From: Ephydatia muelleri
Lineage: Eukaryota > Porifera > Demospongiae > Spongillida > Spongillidae
Direction: 5' to 3'
Assembly (NCBI GenBank): GCA_013339895.1
Contig: JABACO010000007.1
Location: forward strand, 12,369,477-12,433,476
DNA: 64,000 nt
The position numbers and the translations under genes are program-made. The notes below the pieces were generated by a model that saw only the letters and a program-made list of their open reading frames with translations, was not told the DNA's origin and did not search any database. Of this stretch, positions 23,025 through 35,048 are shown one piece after another (positions within the stretch are counted from its first letter, which is position 1; every line of letters begins with the position of its first letter).

Positions 23025-23781
23025 TGTAATGCAATTGATGCAGCCGTGCATACGAGGAAACAAACGGAGCATTTTTTGAAGAGGTGTGCCTAAAAGTATA
23101 TTATGTGAATTTTTTTGTAGCGTTTTGAGCGTGACGTAGTAAAAAAGCGTTAGCGCTGGGGGAGACCCCCTAGCTAGCTGCGTTTGTGTAGTCCCTAAAT
23201 AATGCATGGTCCCTATAATGGCTAATGAGCACCTCCCCAGATAAAAGTCTGGCTACGGGCCTGTCAGTGGGGGTGTATACTGTTCACACACTCCTTTACC
23301 AGTTCACGTATGGTCTCGATTGTTGCAGCAATATGTGCCAGGTTGTGGAGAACACCGTACACGTATAGAGGCAGCAGTAAAGAGTATGTGCAATGTATGA
23401 CGTTTAAACACGAGCCATTTTTTATTGTTGGGGCGGAGGGGGGGGCGTATTCGTGGTACTATACGGTAAGTCTTTGGGTACCAATTGCATATGGGTCTAT
23501 GCGTGCATGCACATGCATGATTTTGGTACACATACATGGTGCATTGGCATGCGCACACAACCATTGCACCATTCATGCGTGGTAAATGTGCATGTTGATC
23601 ATGCACAACTCCTGACTGCAATTTGTAGCCTTTTAAAGACATGCATGTGCTTGTTTGGTTACTACAAAGAAATTACATTTTTTCACACACCTGCTAATGA
23701 ATTCCATGATACTTCGTTGCTCCCAGTCCACATTGTTGCAACATTACGTGCCAGGGCACCGTACAGGCTTACACCCCCCTC

Positions 23782-23812
<31 letters not shown>

Positions 23813-25220
23813 AATGTTACGACCATCACTCTACATCGCACTCAGTACAGTGGTGTTCTTCAACACAACACAACAACAGTGCTGCATGAATGCATGGTGA
23901 CACGGGTAATTATGGTTGTGCGAATGCAGATATACATGTGTATGCACTTTGCGTTCAAAGAGTTAACTCTTTGAACGCCAGTGCGTACATGCATGTATGC
24001 ACACACAACCAACACCATTCATGCATGAGTTGGATATTGCGTGGAAAAATGTGTTGATCAGTCACAGCATGCATATGCTTGCTGCACTTGTAACCTTAAA
24101 AGTACATGTACAAAGTAATTATGCTTCTTCTCACACTAGCTAAAGAACCCCATTACTTCACTAATGCATGACTTATATACAACTCCAAGAACAAGAATGC
24201 GTATCCCAGATCAGTGTAGTATGTCATGCCTGTTCACTCCCCCAGTTTTGCCAGTTAGTATTATGAAGTCATGTCGCAACAAAAGGTGCCAACGGGTTAT
24301 AATGGACACACAAAATGTACTTAAATCGGAACCACATATTCGTATGACGATGGGGTTACTATTGCACTTGCATGAATATTCGAAGTGATTTTGATCAACA
24401 CAATATAACACATGCACAGCACTAGCAGTTTGCATGAATGGTGAGGCAGGTAATTTGTGAGCATGTATGTATTTATGCACTTAATTGGCGTTCAAGAGAT
24501 AACACTGTACATACACATGTATGTACCTTTGACCAGATGGCGATCAAACTTTTGTACCAGATGATGTCAATTGGAATTGCATTGATTTAACACGATTTGT
24601 TTAATGATGATTAGCCCAAACACCTATACTTAATAACTCCAATTACTTTAGCATTTGGCTGTTCATAATACTACATATATTCAAAGCATTAAAATTTCAC
24701 ACTGATCAGGCACTCATTGATTTGCTAGAAATGGAGTGCATGTTACATGTTGGGCAAGAATTAAAACAAGATTCTGAAATCAATTGAGTGACCAAACGGA
24801 AGGATGACATTGGTTCAGCCAGCATGCAATACAAATAACATGGCAAAGAAAGAACACATTTTTACAAATATGCATGGAGCATTTTTCCAAGCAGTCGGAA
24901 TTGAACATAGTCATGCATATTACATTGAACGGAGAGCAATTCATTCCGCAATGGATTTGAGAAACATGTGGAGAGTCCATGCATACGGATTCCGTGAACA
25001 GTGGGATGTGTTGCCATTGTCATTATCCTATTTGCATGTAACCATCACCAACAACCTAACCATCAGGGTATAGTTATATTTAGCTGAAAAGCACGTCAGG
25101 AGCTATACAAGAAAAGAGCTTACAGGTATGATTATGTCAATGACAGAAATATGTACCATCCAACCGCATGCACACACGTTCGCCGCTTTCTCAAATCCAT
25201 TTGCAGTCCATTAGATGTGT
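23025..25220. repeat. Degenerate tandem repeats and spacer, no gene seen
   Basis: Diverged direct copies of a unit of very roughly 420-450 bp can be followed. The first shows a CACACAACCATTGCACCATTCATGC-like block at about 23550, with a TGTGCCAGG block at 23333. The second shows ACACAACCAACACCATTCATGC at about 24000 and a TACGTGCCAGGGCACCGTAC block at 23743. A third, weaker copy follows near 24430. A poly-C/CA tract sits at 23777-23813. Short frames here show no domains. Confidence 0.45.
23951..23978. repeat. Perfect 28-bp palindrome
   Basis: The half-site GCGTTCAAAGAGTT is followed immediately by its exact reverse complement. It could be a dyad protein-binding site, but nothing nearby tells which. 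A related half-site occurs near 24487. Confidence 0.7.
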
Positions 25221-25222
25221 GC

Positions 25223-25545
25223 GCGAACTGTTGGACAGTGTGGTGTGGGGGAGGGAGGAGGAGGAGTATGAGGACATCATTAGAGTGGAACTCATTAGAA
25301 CACCAAATTAATTAGTGTGGTATGGGTGTGGTGTGTGGGGAGCCTTAGTAGGTATGTATACGTTTCAGCGAAAAGGACCTATTATAAAATTACCAGTACA
25401 CGCAATAGAAATGTAATGTAGTTGGACAGTGTGGTATGAGGGAGGGAGGGAGGAGGATGTGAGGACATCATTAATGTGGAACTCAATAGAACAATTAGTG
25501 TATTATGGGTGTGGTGTGGGGAGGTATCGAGGCACCATTAGTGGG
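25223..25545. repeat. Two-copy direct repeat, about 200-bp spacing
   Basis: The blocks at 25223-25345 and 25421-25535 share TTGGACAGTGTGGTRTG, a GGGAGG run, GAGGACATCATTA and GGGTGTGGTGTG. They are diverged, non-coding and AG/TG-rich. Confidence 0.75.
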
Positions 25546-26140
25546 AATGGTAATCATTAATATGATATGGGACCAATCATGGATTGTATATAGAGACCAT
25601 TTACACGCAATTCATTCACAGCATTGTGAACCATATTGCATGGTGTAACGTCAGCTGTCCTACTTTGGGGTGCATGCTTGGAAAATGCTTCTGCACTCTG
25701 GTTTTAGACCAATCGTGTTAGCGCTTCGGACGTACATTTGGGAGAGGGGCCAACGTTTGACTGATTGTCCCTGATATTGCGTGGCAGTTGTTAAATCTTG
25801 CTATCTCTGCCATAGAGTACTGGTGGAGCCCCTGCATTCACAGGGTTTCTCCTGTTGCCACAAAAGTAAGAGTGGAGCTCTTCCCCAGATTAACGTGCAT
25901 GCTTCTCGCAAACAAAAGCTATATTGCAAATAGCTATAAAAATATAACGTTCGCATTACGACAAAACAATCAATTGAGTTCTGATACCAAAATGGCTTTT
26001 AGGTTTCTGCAGCCCACCAAAAGCCGCAGGTTTTGAACACAGTGTAATTTAAAACCCTTGAGTATGCATGTAATTGATTGTTTGTAATTGTGGTTAATTG
26101 CGACACTATGCGCATAGATTCCACTTATTGCAAGATTCCA
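25546..26140. other. Intergenic, upstream region of the CAP gene
   Basis: No open frame with protein features and no terminal repeats were seen. It includes the upstream regulatory region of the gene that starts at 26202. Confidence 0.35.
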
Positions 26141-26147
26141 CCTACAC

Positions 26148-26156
26148 CGTATTTAA
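26148..26156 (+). promoter_or_regulatory. TATA-like element upstream of the CAP gene
   Basis: GTATTTAAAGG sits about 50 bp before the ATG, compatible with a transcription start near 26180 and a very short 5' UTR. This rests on position and sequence only. Confidence 0.3.
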
Positions 26157-26201
26157 AGGATGGAGCAGTGATTTGGACCCGCAGTACTGGAGATAAACGT
26201 C

Positions 26202-27061
26202 ATGGCTTGGCTCATCGGGTTGGTGTTCGTTGTTCTTGCAGCGGCTATTACCGAGACGTATGGTCAGACTGGCTTGACTGCAGCACAAAAGCAGCAGTTT
26301 GTCGATGCTCACAACGCCCTTCGTAAAAGCGTCAAGCCAGCTGCGACCAACATGAAAACCATGGTACATATTAGTGTCACTTTATGATGTATGCTACCGA
26401 TGTGCCTGAACTCTTGCAACAGATATGGAACAATGAACTAGCGACCATCGCTCAGAACTATGCCAATAAGTGCATTTGGGCCCACAACCCAAGTCGCATA
26501 TCTAAAACGTTCTCCTATGTTGGCGAGAACATTTATACACAAACCGGCACTGTAACAAATTATCGTTCTGTTGTTCAAGATTGGTATAATGAAGTTGCAA
26601 ATTATCATTATTCTACCAACACCTGCGATTCAGGGAAGGTCTGTGGACACTACACTCAGGTCAGTTACACTTATGGGTGCCTGTACGTGACATCAAGCAG
26701 TCAGTGTTCTACACTAAAGGTGGTCTGGGCAACCAGCAACAGTTTAGGGTGCGGAGTGAAGAGATGTGCAACGCTGACAAAGCTTCCGTCCTTCAAGAAT
26801 GCACTGATGGTTGTGTGTGATTACGGACCAGGGTGAGTGAGCTCCAACTGCCAATACATTTTCAAGGTTGGGATCTGGATGATGTTATAATACATGCACT
26901 CTTTCACTTTCAGAGGGAACTACGTAGGACAGAAGCCATACGCTTCAGCAGGGTACGCAGCACGTGCGATGTCACTAGAGCCAGAGATGGTGGAGTCTTA
27001 CGACGAGGAAAAGAGTGACGAAACCGAACTACAAGAAGAGCTTGGTGGTGATGATGAATGA
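26202..27061 (+). CDS. Secreted CAP-superfamily (SCP/TAPS, CRISP/PR-1-like) protein
   Basis: Best model has four exons: 26202-26363, 26423-26659, 26720-26832 and 26914-27061. All junctions are GT-AG and the product is 219 aa. A 20-residue signal peptide (MAWLIGLVFVVLAAA..) precedes LTAAQKQQFVDAHNALR, the standard CAP start. The four cavity residues of the family are all visible: His in KCIWAHNPS, Glu in GENIY, Glu in WYNEV and His in the CAP1 motif GHYTQVVWATS. The CAP2 motif is VVCDYGPGGNYVG. A short acidic tail (EEKSDETELQEELGG) follows. Six or more Cys suggest disulfides. CAP proteins are extracellular and serve in defence, venom or sterol binding, and the exact role here is unknown. Intron 2 (26660-26719) is 60 nt with no in-frame stop, so retention would give a 239-aa form with 20 extra residues inside CAP1. 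Confidence 0.9.
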
Positions 27062-27700
27062 ACGCTTTGATACTGCCCGGTGAACAACATGTATTTGAAG
27101 GATATAACATTCCACGCTGACAGCAGTAGATCATTTAATCGTGTAGCTGTTGAATATATGAATATCATGCATCACCGTTATACGGGCAACCCATATAGAT
27201 TATAAGGTTATTAACCATTGGGACTGACGTTGGTTCTGTATTCACATACTTGAGCGCATTGGAAACTGCATGGAGAACATTGCCTAGGTAGTTATATCTA
27301 TCTACTGGTAACAGGTTATAGTCTTTATCCACGATCTCGTTGTTATGTACCGCATCACTATTTTTTCAGACTTATTTACGGATGTGCAAATGAAAGTTTA
27401 TAAGCACACAGAGAAAAATTATAAAAACAAAAAGAAGCCGCAGTACGTTTCTCCAATCTGTAAAGATAAATACTTGGATCCCTTCAATAAATCTCTTACG
27501 TGTAGCACCACCGGGACAGCTAGAAGTGACTTCCCTGGATAGATACAGCGACCTGGCTAGTCCAGTACCTAACAATCAGCAATGTACCCGTATACTCGTA
27601 CAGGACTCAAATGTATGTTCAAAGTACCGCAAAGTTCTCTTAATGTAAAAGCAGCATGCAGCTTCCTACTGTAAAGAACTTGATACATCATTGGAACTGT
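27062..27700. other. 3' flank of the CAP gene, no further gene seen
   Basis: AT-rich sequence with one short frame of no recognised content. It ends at the AAT-repeat tail of the neighbouring LINE. Confidence 0.4.
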
Positions 27701-27704
27701 CCAA

Positions 27705-27705
27705 T

Positions 27706-27738
<33 letters not shown>

Positions 27739-30300
27739 TTTCTCAATGCATTGTACAGATAATGCACTGAAGAGGCAAGTAATGGCATGTGTAAATGCAC
27801 TTATATACTTCCTATTTAAATGGATACAGTTTACAAAAGGGAGATAGATCTACAGTTTTGAGGCGACACATGAAGGTGATGATATTCTTTGCAGATACAA
27901 CATGTTGTGGTAAAGAATTCCAAATAGGAACAACCCGAGATGAAAAAAAGTATAGCCGAAAATCATGACGAGGTATGGTGACCGACTGGAGCCTGTATGA
28001 ATTCCCACGAGTGGAATGAACGTTTGAAATGACTGTAAACATCTCAGCTGCATCAATATCCAAAAGCTTATTCACAATTTTGTAACACATTGTAAGGTCA
28101 AAATAGATACGACGATATTCTAATGATGACAAATTAAGATTTGCTAACCTGGATGCATAATCCATGCGAGGAAGCCTTGCACGTTTATAAATTTCTCGTG
28201 TGAAGTAACGCTGTACTCCTTCTATATGTTCAATATCTTTAAACAGCCAAGGATTCCAGACTGGAGTGTTGAATTCTAAAAGTGGCCTAACGTAGGTTTT
28301 AAATACACGTAATAGAATGCTGACATCACTAGTATGGAAACCTTTTAGAAGTAGAGAACATCTAGAATACGCTTTGGCCGTAATGGATGAGCAATGAATT
28401 CCAGGTTTAAAATCTGATGAAACATAAACACCAAGATCACGAATACAAGATACTTGCTCTAAGGTTATCCCACATAATGAGTATGATGTATCAGATATTT
28501 GCTTTCCAAAGGAGATGACATTGCATTTTTGAAAGGCAATGCTAAGTTGCCAATTAGATGCCCAATCACAAAATGCAGATAATGAACTTACAAATGGAGA
28601 TGTATCCCCAGTAGAATGATGAAAATAAATTTTAGTATCATCAGCGAAGATTTTAGATTTAACAGGTGATGACAAACAATCTGGAAGGTCGTTAATATAT
28701 ATGAGAAAAAGAAGTGGACCTAAGACAGAACCCTGAGGAACGCCACTAATGACAGGTAGTGGGGTCGACAAATTTGAGCCTATGTAGACATGTTGATATC
28801 GATTACTAAGAAACGACTTTATCCAAGCAAGCAGATGAGAATGGAAACCGTAAGATTCTAACTTTAGTAGAAGCTTTTGATGCGAGACGGAATCAAATGC
28901 CTTAGCAAAATCTATATAAACTGCATCAACCTGCATCTTAGCATCAGATAGCAATGACATTTCATTTAGTGTTACTAAAAGTTGAGTACAAGTAGACCTT
29001 TTGGGTAGAAAACCATGCTGATCTTTTGATAACAGACCATTTACCCTGAGAAAATGAACCATTGATTCAGAATTAATAGATTCCATCACTTTACAACATA
29101 TGCTGGTGATAGAAACAGGGCGATAGTTACTAGGAAGTTGACGAGCACCCTTTTTGAAAATTGGACACACATAACCGACTTTCCAAACAGCAGGTAAGAT
29201 ACTGCTTTCCATAGACATAGTAAACAGACAACTTAGAGGGAATGCTATTGCGGGAGCAATAGACTTCAGAAAAAATGCTGGAAAACCATCAGGAGTTTTA
29301 GAGCATTTGTTTGGTAGGTTCCTAAGAGATCTCAACACTTTGTCATAAGTAAAACTAATGATATTTAGAGACTTTGTACTTTGTATACGAAGAGGAAAAT
29401 GTTGGGGTTTGCCATTGTCTTTAGTAAAAACAGAAACAAAGTATTTATTGAGAAGTTCACATTTGTCACAATCTTCAATAGCCAAAGTACCATCATCACT
29501 CAATAGTGGAGGTATACCCACACTATTGTTAAGTTTGGAGTTAGCATAGGCATAGAATCTAGATATGTTCTTGCTTTTAGCAATATCAAGCTCCCTTAAA
29601 GAGTAATAAGACTTGACTGCATCATCGTATTGTTTAGCATACTGTCGATATATCAGCTTATTCTTGGGGTACCAGTATTTTATATTTAGAAGTAAGGAAC
29701 GAATGTGCTTTGGAACAGAAGATTTCCTAGGATGAATACGAGAAAGGGGTACAAATTGAGAGACTGAATACTCCAAAACTTGTGATATTTTAGTCCAGAA
29801 TTCATCTGCATTTAGACTGGTATTGTAAAGTAATAACCAATCAACACCTGATAGATACGATATAAGAGAAGGGTAGTCAGCATGTCTAAAGTCTCGAAAA
29901 CAAGGACTATGATTGGGTTTAGGTATACCAGGACAAAGGATTGAGAAGTCCACTGCGCTATGATCACAGGTACTGGAGAAAGGCTCAACAACTGCTAAGT
30001 CATGGATTAAACATGGGTTCGAAGCAAAGACAAGTTCAATACATTTTGGGCCATGTGTAGGACAATCAACAACTTGTGTAAGACCATTCTGAAGCGTGCA
30101 GGTTACAAAATTGTTCTGTGCAATTGAACCATGGCCTGATGGAATCTTCCAGTTAATATGAGGATAATTGAAGTCACCAACATAAAACACACACCCTTTG
30201 GTATATGTATTTAAAAGGGAACAAATACAAGCAGTAAAAATGTAAAGTAAAAACAATTCACTACTGACCGATGCGGTACTTTGAACATACATTGTACATG
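27705..30300 (-). mobile_element. LINE (CR1/Jockey-like), 5'-truncated, with an open 826-codon frame
   Basis: The minus-strand frame 30292-27812 is uninterrupted. It begins inside the apurinic endonuclease domain: YVGDFNYPHINW at residues about 35-50 and the catalytic-type CDHSAVDF near residue 130. It then carries a complete reverse transcriptase: NYRPVSITSICCKVME near 385, YIDFAKAFDSVSH near 455, GVPQGSVLGPLLFL near 510 and the catalytic FADDTKIY near 550, followed by thumb sequence. FADDTK and the layout fit the CR1/Jockey/Rex group. The 3' end is an (ATT)n tail at 27705-27740, about 70 bp after the stop, as in that group. The first part of the endonuclease and any ORF1 are missing, as expected from incomplete target-primed reverse transcription. 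The open frame suggests a young insertion. Confidence 0.85.
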
Positions 30301-30579
30301 GCTGTGTACTACAGTCAACAGACAGAAGTACCTCATTCGCTATAAATAGCCAAGCATTGATTAGACGCGTTTTATTTTGTAGCTGTATTTATAACTCAAA
30401 CACTAAATTTATTGTCAGAGCAAGTTCAATTACACTAGAGGCGCTTGATCTTGACGTATAACCAATAATATTAACTTTAACCATTAATTCTACCTAACCT
30501 TGCAGCTAGCTAGAGATGTGCACCACTTAACGTAGGCATTCATCCTTCTGATAATTATATCAGCAGCCAAACATCGCAA

Positions 30580-30783
30580 ATGTGGTTTCTACACTTACAA
30601 ATGTCACAACTGCTTGGCGACTCACTGATGTGTACCAACGGCTCTGGAAAACGGTCATTCTCGAATGGCACTTATAGAAAATTGTCGAGAACTACTACGA
30701 GTGAAGATCGTCTTAACAGTCTTGCTGTCATTAGTATTGAATCAGATATAGCAAACCATCTAGATTATTCAGATGTTTGTTAA
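30580..30783 (+). pseudogene. hAT transposase C-terminal (dimerisation) fragment
   Basis: A 67-codon frame reads SGKRSFSNGTYRKLSRTTTS, EDRLNSLAVISIESDIANHL and DYSDV, then stops. This matches the block ERSFSKLK..LRSTMSQERLNSLALLSIE of ZMYM1-like hAT transposases, including the conserved E-R-L-N-S-L. The rest of the protein is absent. It lies inside composite repeat copy A and suggests that this repeat derives from a hAT element. Confidence 0.65.
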
Positions 30784-30789
30784 TGCCAA

Positions 30790-32090
30790 GGCTAGGAAAC
30801 GGTTTCAACAAAAAGTTATAAAGATTATTTGCTTGTTATTGTATTACTATACTGCCTTGTAAGAACAGTTCTAATTTGCATTGCCTGCATGTGGCATGGT
30901 GTGTGTGTGAAGTATTTTGGTATGATTGGCGGGAGGGGCGGGGGGGGGGGGGCTATTTGCCTCGACTGTATAAATCCGATGCTGCGTATGGTATCAACTT
31001 TAACTCATTATATAGCATGTATAATGACAGTTTTACGTGTTTTACTGTCGACTCAAGATGTTATTAAGCCAAATAACACATATAATAACCGTCATTTTCT
31101 TTCATACTTTGTTTTACTAGAGCATTGAAATATCAAATCACGAAGGATTCACAAAATATGATATCAGAGATGTAGCACTCCATGCAGACAAACAAGGATC
31201 AAAAGAGCAAGCTCTCAAGTGTGAAGAAAGATGCAAGATCGACAAGCTGTAGCCAAATTAGATATGTGTTGAAGAAGATAAAAGTTGCTGTGCTGTACAA
31301 AACTGATCAAATTGGTACACTGTTTCCATTTCTTTCAAATGAAAAAAATAATGATTGCTTGAATGAATATATTACTATAGACAATGATCAACAAGCCTTG
31401 GATTGCACAACGCACTACTGTCTCTCTTTGGATTGAATTCAGAAATTCTATGAAGAAGAAGCCCTAACTAAGGGAAGTGTGCAATAGAGATTTTCTATTG
31501 TAAACGAAGAGTGTCAAGTTAAATGTGATAAGTTTCTTCATCCTTGATGTATCTCATGGCCTAAGTCTACATATAGGTATGAAAGCCATTGAAAAAATCA
31601 GTATTTGGATGAAATACTGCAGGACCTCTCTGCAATTAATGCATGTCCTTGGAGGATGATTGTATTTGATTTAAATACTTTTTGTACATAAACTGTTTGT
31701 ACTTTAAATGTACCAATTCTCATTCCACTTTAGAATTTCCCATTTAACCACTGTAATTTTTCGTTTTGTGGGGAATGTTATTAAACTACATTGATGTCAT
31801 ATTGCTAAAATGTTTAAACAGGTAACTGAAACGTATGTAGTCTGTAGACAAAACTGTTATCTAATTCACTTTGTAATGTGAAAATGCAGTTTCAGTTGAT
31901 ACATACTATTTGAAAATGTCATTGCAATTGATGCATAAATAATAATTACATAGGTGTTTCCACACATCCTCAATCATAATATTAATATCCTAGGTGAATT
32001 TATCGCAGGGAAGGGTAAAATGCCATAGGAAAGTTTACCCGACTGGATATCATATCCCAGTGCATTCTTTCTGGGTGGTATACTGATAAA
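30790..32090. other. AT-rich, one unassigned small frame
   Basis: Contains a Lys-rich 84-codon plus frame at 31182-31436 with no recognised domain and a poly-G run at about 30942-30951. No supported gene. Confidence 0.3.
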
Positions 32091-32428
32091 TATTATGTGA
32101 CACCTCGAAACAAGGTTTAATAAAAACGCTATATTGTATATGTGGGAGCACAATTTTTTAGATGTAATATGTTTATAATAAGGTAGAACAAAAAATAATA
32201 TCATAGAATAACCAAAACAAACAAAATGACACATGAGATCTTTTGATTAATTCCTCGATGTATACTCAGTATATGTTGTCATCAAAGGTAGGTAAAACTG
32301 ATTTTCCCAAGAAGTTTCTCCCTACTTGTGCTCGCAAAACATTTGAAAGTACTAAACTAGAGCTTGCTATAAAAATAAAAATAAAAACTAACAGAATTAT
32401 GAGAATAAAGATCTCTCCTAATACATTG

Positions 32429-33143
32429 GGCTATTCCATAATATAATTGTACACCCCTACTGATGACTAATATCAATGTATCCCCCCAGGACATAAAGCT
32501 TCTACACCATACCCCCCCCCCAGGACATTTATTTTGGACCCCCCTCTGGACACACTTCCCTGTACATTACCATTGAACCCCCTCTGGACACAACCTGATG
32601 TAGGATACCATTACCTTTGAAACCATCCGGACACATCTCACTGTGCGACACCCCTAGGACCCTAGGACATTGCCATCATTGTCATTGGACCCCCCTCTGG
32701 ACACATCTCACTGCAATAGAACACTCCCCTAGGACATTACCATTGAACCCCCTCTGCACACATCTCGATGTAGGACACCCCCTTAGGACATTACCATTGA
32801 ACCACCTCTGAACACACCTCGATGTAGGACACCCCCTTAGGACATTACCATTGAACTCCCTCTGGACACATCTCGATGTGGGACACCCCCTTTAGACATT
32901 ACCATTGAACCCCTCTGGACACATCTCGATGTAGGATACCCCCTAGAGCATTACCTTTGAAACCCATCCGGATACATCTCACTGTGCGACACCCCTAGGA
33001 CATTGCATCATTGCCATTGGACCCCCCTCTGGACACATCTCACTGCAATAGAACATCCCCCTAGGACATTACAATTGGACCCCCTCTGGACAACTTTTTT
33101 GGTCATTAGTAGGGGTGTACGATTATTTTATGGAATAGTCCAT
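32429..33143. mobile_element. MITE-like insertion filled with a minisatellite
   Basis: Terminal inverted repeats of about 40 bp (GGCTATTCCATAATATAAT inward; the partner ends ATGGAATAGTCC) enclose about ten imperfect units of 50-60 bp built from GGACACCCCC, AGGACATTACCATTGAACC and TCTGGACACATCTC. Composite copy B lacks the whole block and reads straight through AATACATTGTTAGAAC, giving the empty site. ATTG or CATTG flanks both ends, so the target duplication is 4-5 bp. It is non-coding. Confidence 0.85.
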
Positions 33144-33872
33144 TGTTAGAACTGCTTACACATACCTCATTTAGAGGGTACAAGACATCTTCTTATCCTC
33201 TAACGGACTTTAAGGAAAAACAAAAAGTCACTTCACTTGAAAATGTCAAATATGTAGAATTTTCTACGAGTACCTATGAGTTTATAAACATGGAATTCAA
33301 CAGCAAGGGGTATACATTCGTCCTGTGCTAATTAAACTGCTTTCTTCTCTATGTGGCGTGCATAACGTAGTGATCAACAATAGCCATTTTGAGTAACCAC
33401 GACGGTGAGGACTTAATTGAAGCATCGCCCTGTTATTCAGACTAATGATAGAGATGGCTTTTTCTATTGGAGATAGCATAGGCTTGAAATGCAAATACCG
33501 AGTATAGCAATTGTTGTGTGAACGAACTACATGCAGGGTGATGTTGATCAAGGAAACTGATATAACATCATTGATAATTGCAGTATGTTATGAAGATAAA
33601 CCTATGAAGGCCTTTATACCGCTCGGAGCTTGAGGTAACTTAGTATATGTCCGAATCGAGCATTCCTTCGCTAGATTAGGAAGATCGCTCTATGCATGTG
33701 ACTGTGATTTTTTCCATGTTAAAATTGTATTTCATTTCATTAGTGTTAGCAATCAGCCACATATGCGTTTTAGTTTTTTGATCTAAGTTACAAATCCATG
33801 GTCAATGTATCGTTAGGTTAATGACCCATAGCTTTTGACGCAATACGGTTGGAGTATACGCAGTTGCAATTT

Positions 33873-34623
33873 CAGGGGCGGATTTAGGGGGGGGGGGGGG
33901 GGGGGGGGGGGGTCCGGACCCCTTCCTTCCTATATGAAGAATGACATAATGCATACTGTAATCTATGCACCGTTCTGCATGTTACCGTCCTTGGATTTGC
34001 AAGATTGCACATCGTTCTAGCCAACTGGGGTCTATATCGATCTAATCAAATCCTCGCGCGTATTAACGTAATCGCGCGATCGATCGAATGGTGCGTGTGA
34101 GCAGGAATTGAGGTAAGCAATCAAAAGACGTGAATTGGATGGATCTCAGATTCTTTTCCTCAGTAATCAGATAGCTATAGAGCTATAAACTAACAATACT
34201 AATATTATAGTTAAACATACATGTACATGAGTCGTTTATAAACCGACATGTAGCTGGTGCTTGGCGTGCACGCTTCGGTCACAAATTCACAAAAGCTTTG
34301 CGTCACGAATTTAATTGCTGAGCAGTAGGAACCATAGCATTGTGAAGAATGAAGAGTTTTCTCGTCGCTATCCATGCAGGCTCTAGTAATCCGGATGTCG
34401 CGTGATGAATATGTATTGGATACCACTGTAAATTTCATGCTAAATAAACGCCAAAGCAAAAAAGCGGCTTGGGCTTCGCCCCAGACCCCACTGGGGGAGC
34501 TATCAGCGCTCCCCCAGACACCCTTGCTGTCACGGGAGGGGGTGCGCCCCATCCCGTACCCTCCCCCAGTTGTGAATATATATATCAGACTCCCCCTTTC
34601 CCAAAATCCTGGATCCGCCCCTG
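33873..34623. mobile_element. hAT5-like MITE, copy 1 (complete)
   Basis: The ends are CAGGGGCGGAT and, reversed, ATCCGCCCCTG, immediately flanked by AATTT on both sides (5-bp target duplication). It carries a poly-G run near the left end and GC-rich arms near the right end. No transposase is present. CAGGGG-type ends with 5-bp duplications fit the hAT5 branch. Confidence 0.75.
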
Positions 34624-34629
34624 AATTTA

Positions 34630-35048
34630 ACAATACTACAAGCCGCTGGTAGACCGGCGTGTCGCGGAAACTCTGCTACTGTACTTCGCTCTGTATAACA
34701 AATAGCAACCCCAAATTATGCTTTGCAAAACTTGTATAAAGCAGCGGTTTACACAAACGAGTAAACGCATGAAAAAGAATTGCATATGCGCATCTGTATA
34801 AACATACTGTATGACATGATTAACAAAGGATATACATACACGTGTGCTGCATATAGTATATGCATATAGCACGTATACATATTGAAGTATAACAATGCGC
34901 ATTATAATTAGTATCACAACCCATTTGCGCAGTATGTATAATTGCAAAATAGTAAAGCAGATGCTGCATTTATAAAAAAGGTGATACAGAATACACTTAT
35001 AATGTCCAGGCATCAGCTAACAACGTACATGTAACATGTACGTATACA
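34630..35048. other. AT-rich spacer, no feature seen
   Basis: 3' flank of the Cys-rich gene (which is on the minus strand). The minus frame here is Tyr/Ile/Cys-rich and looks like chance translation. Confidence 0.35.

Larger units (their letters stand above)
30318..34265. repeat. Large composite repeat, copy A
   Basis: Three blocks match copy B in order and orientation: 30318-30590 to 43283-43551, 32093-32240 to 43596-43727, and 32375-34265 to 44372-45540. Copy A additionally holds a hAT transposase C-terminal fragment (30580-30783), about 1.3 kb of unmatched AT-rich sequence (30790-32090), an inserted element (32429-33143) and a complete hAT5-like MITE (33873-34623). Small indels separate the copies. 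Copy A is probably a decayed hAT-related transposon or a segmental duplicate. Terminal repeats for the whole unit were not found. Confidence 0.7.
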
